DNA of 64,000 bases from Tyzzerella sp. GTDB lineage: Bacteria > Bacillota > Clostridia > Lachnospirales > Anaerotignaceae. Location: NCBI GenBank assembly GCA_019415525.1, contig DXZA01000086.1:52363-116362 (forward strand), given 5' to 3'. Below, piece by piece: positions 63,905 to 64,000 of this stretch. The position numbers and the translations under genes were made by a program. Within the stretch, counting starts at the first letter, position 1. The number at the start of each line of letters is the position of its first letter. The notes beneath the pieces were generated by a model, which saw nothing but the letters and a program-made list of their open reading frames with translations, was not told the DNA's origin and did not search any database.

Positions 63905-64000
63905 ATCTAGGCGGTTGACCGAAAGGCAACTGATAAAGAAAAAAACAAAAACTGTACCTTGAAAACTGAATATTGTAAAAATAGAGTCAATTAAATCGAG
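63905..64000 (+). other. Probable rRNA operon leader (16S gene outside window)
   Basis: After the promoter comes GTTGACCGAAAGGCAAC, a stem with a GAAA tetraloop, then ACTGTACCTTGAAAACTGAA. The CCTTGAAAACTGAATA block is the box A-like antitermination sequence seen before 16S and in 16S-23S spacers of Firmicutes. No coding frame is present. The start of 16S is not reached in the window. Confidence 0.75.

Overview
The window looks like chromosomal DNA from an AT-rich, endospore-forming anaerobic Firmicute of the class Clostridia, probably in or near the Lachnospirales. The grounds are very low GC, strong AGGAGG-type ribosome binding sites, TTG/GTG starts, dense intrinsic terminators and consensus sigma-A promoters. 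Gene content agrees: a CIRCE-controlled hrcA-grpE-dnaK cluster, an L10 leader, a SAM-I riboswitch, a SipL-like SPOCS/LysM spore protein, a YhcN-type lipoprotein, a PdaA-like deacetylase and a flavodiiron/rubredoxin oxygen-detoxifying fusion. The genus is an inference. I see no transposase, prophage, CRISPR array or complete rRNA gene.

Layout: 0-6 kb holds the end of a DUF1963 gene, lepA, a small membrane protein, an ECF sigma/anti-sigma pair and hemW. 6-11.3 kb is the heat-shock block hrcA-grpE-dnaK, then dnaJ and a TSCPD-domain protein. 12.2-17.1 kb is the ribosomal/transcription cluster rpmG-secE-nusG-rplK-rplA and rplJ-rplL. It carries an L1-binding-site mimic before both rplK and rplA and an L10 leader before rplJ, and is split by two reverse-strand paralogues, one frameshifted. 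rpoB does not follow rplL. 17.2-23.7 kb has a LysM membrane protein, rho, rpmE, yqhQ-like, prmC, prfA and a ZIP-like membrane protein. 24-37.7 kb has glgP, tRNA-Arg(CCG), murA, the SipL-like gene, lepB, a LacI regulator, ychF, the flavodiiron fusion, HPr, a 58-residue membrane protein, a YhcN-like lipoprotein and pyrimidine-nucleoside phosphorylase.

37.7-38.3 kb contains a small orphan gene and a strongly structured, unassigned RNA-like element. 38.3-46.1 kb has a nitroreductase, a COG2509 flavoprotein, a PdaA-like deacetylase, NiaR next to a PTS-IIC/PfoR-type membrane protein, an MPN-TM-LysM protein and a HAD phosphatase. 46.2-52 kb is a reverse-strand run: pepF, MATE, then a SAM-I riboswitch controlling an NhaC-family (MetT-like) transporter, a divergent cis-prenyltransferase and TspO. 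52-57 kb has glgA, a YkvI-family transporter, a DUF5711-like protein and CvpA. 57-63.7 kb is a galactose locus, galK-galM divergent from mglB-mglA-mglC. The last 120 bases look like the promoter and leader of an rRNA operon whose 16S gene would lie just outside.

Working together: MglBAC imports galactose/glucose, and GalM and GalK start the Leloir pathway. GlgA and GlgP make and break down glycogen, and HPr links to the PTS. PrmC methylates the GGQ glutamine of PrfA beside it. HrcA acts on the CIRCE operator in front of its own operon. The most unusual features are two terminator hairpins that contain the Shine-Dalgarno of the next gene, the MPN pseudo-protease fused to a LysM domain, the unassigned structured element near 38.15 kb, and the reverse-strand pair inside the ribosomal cluster.
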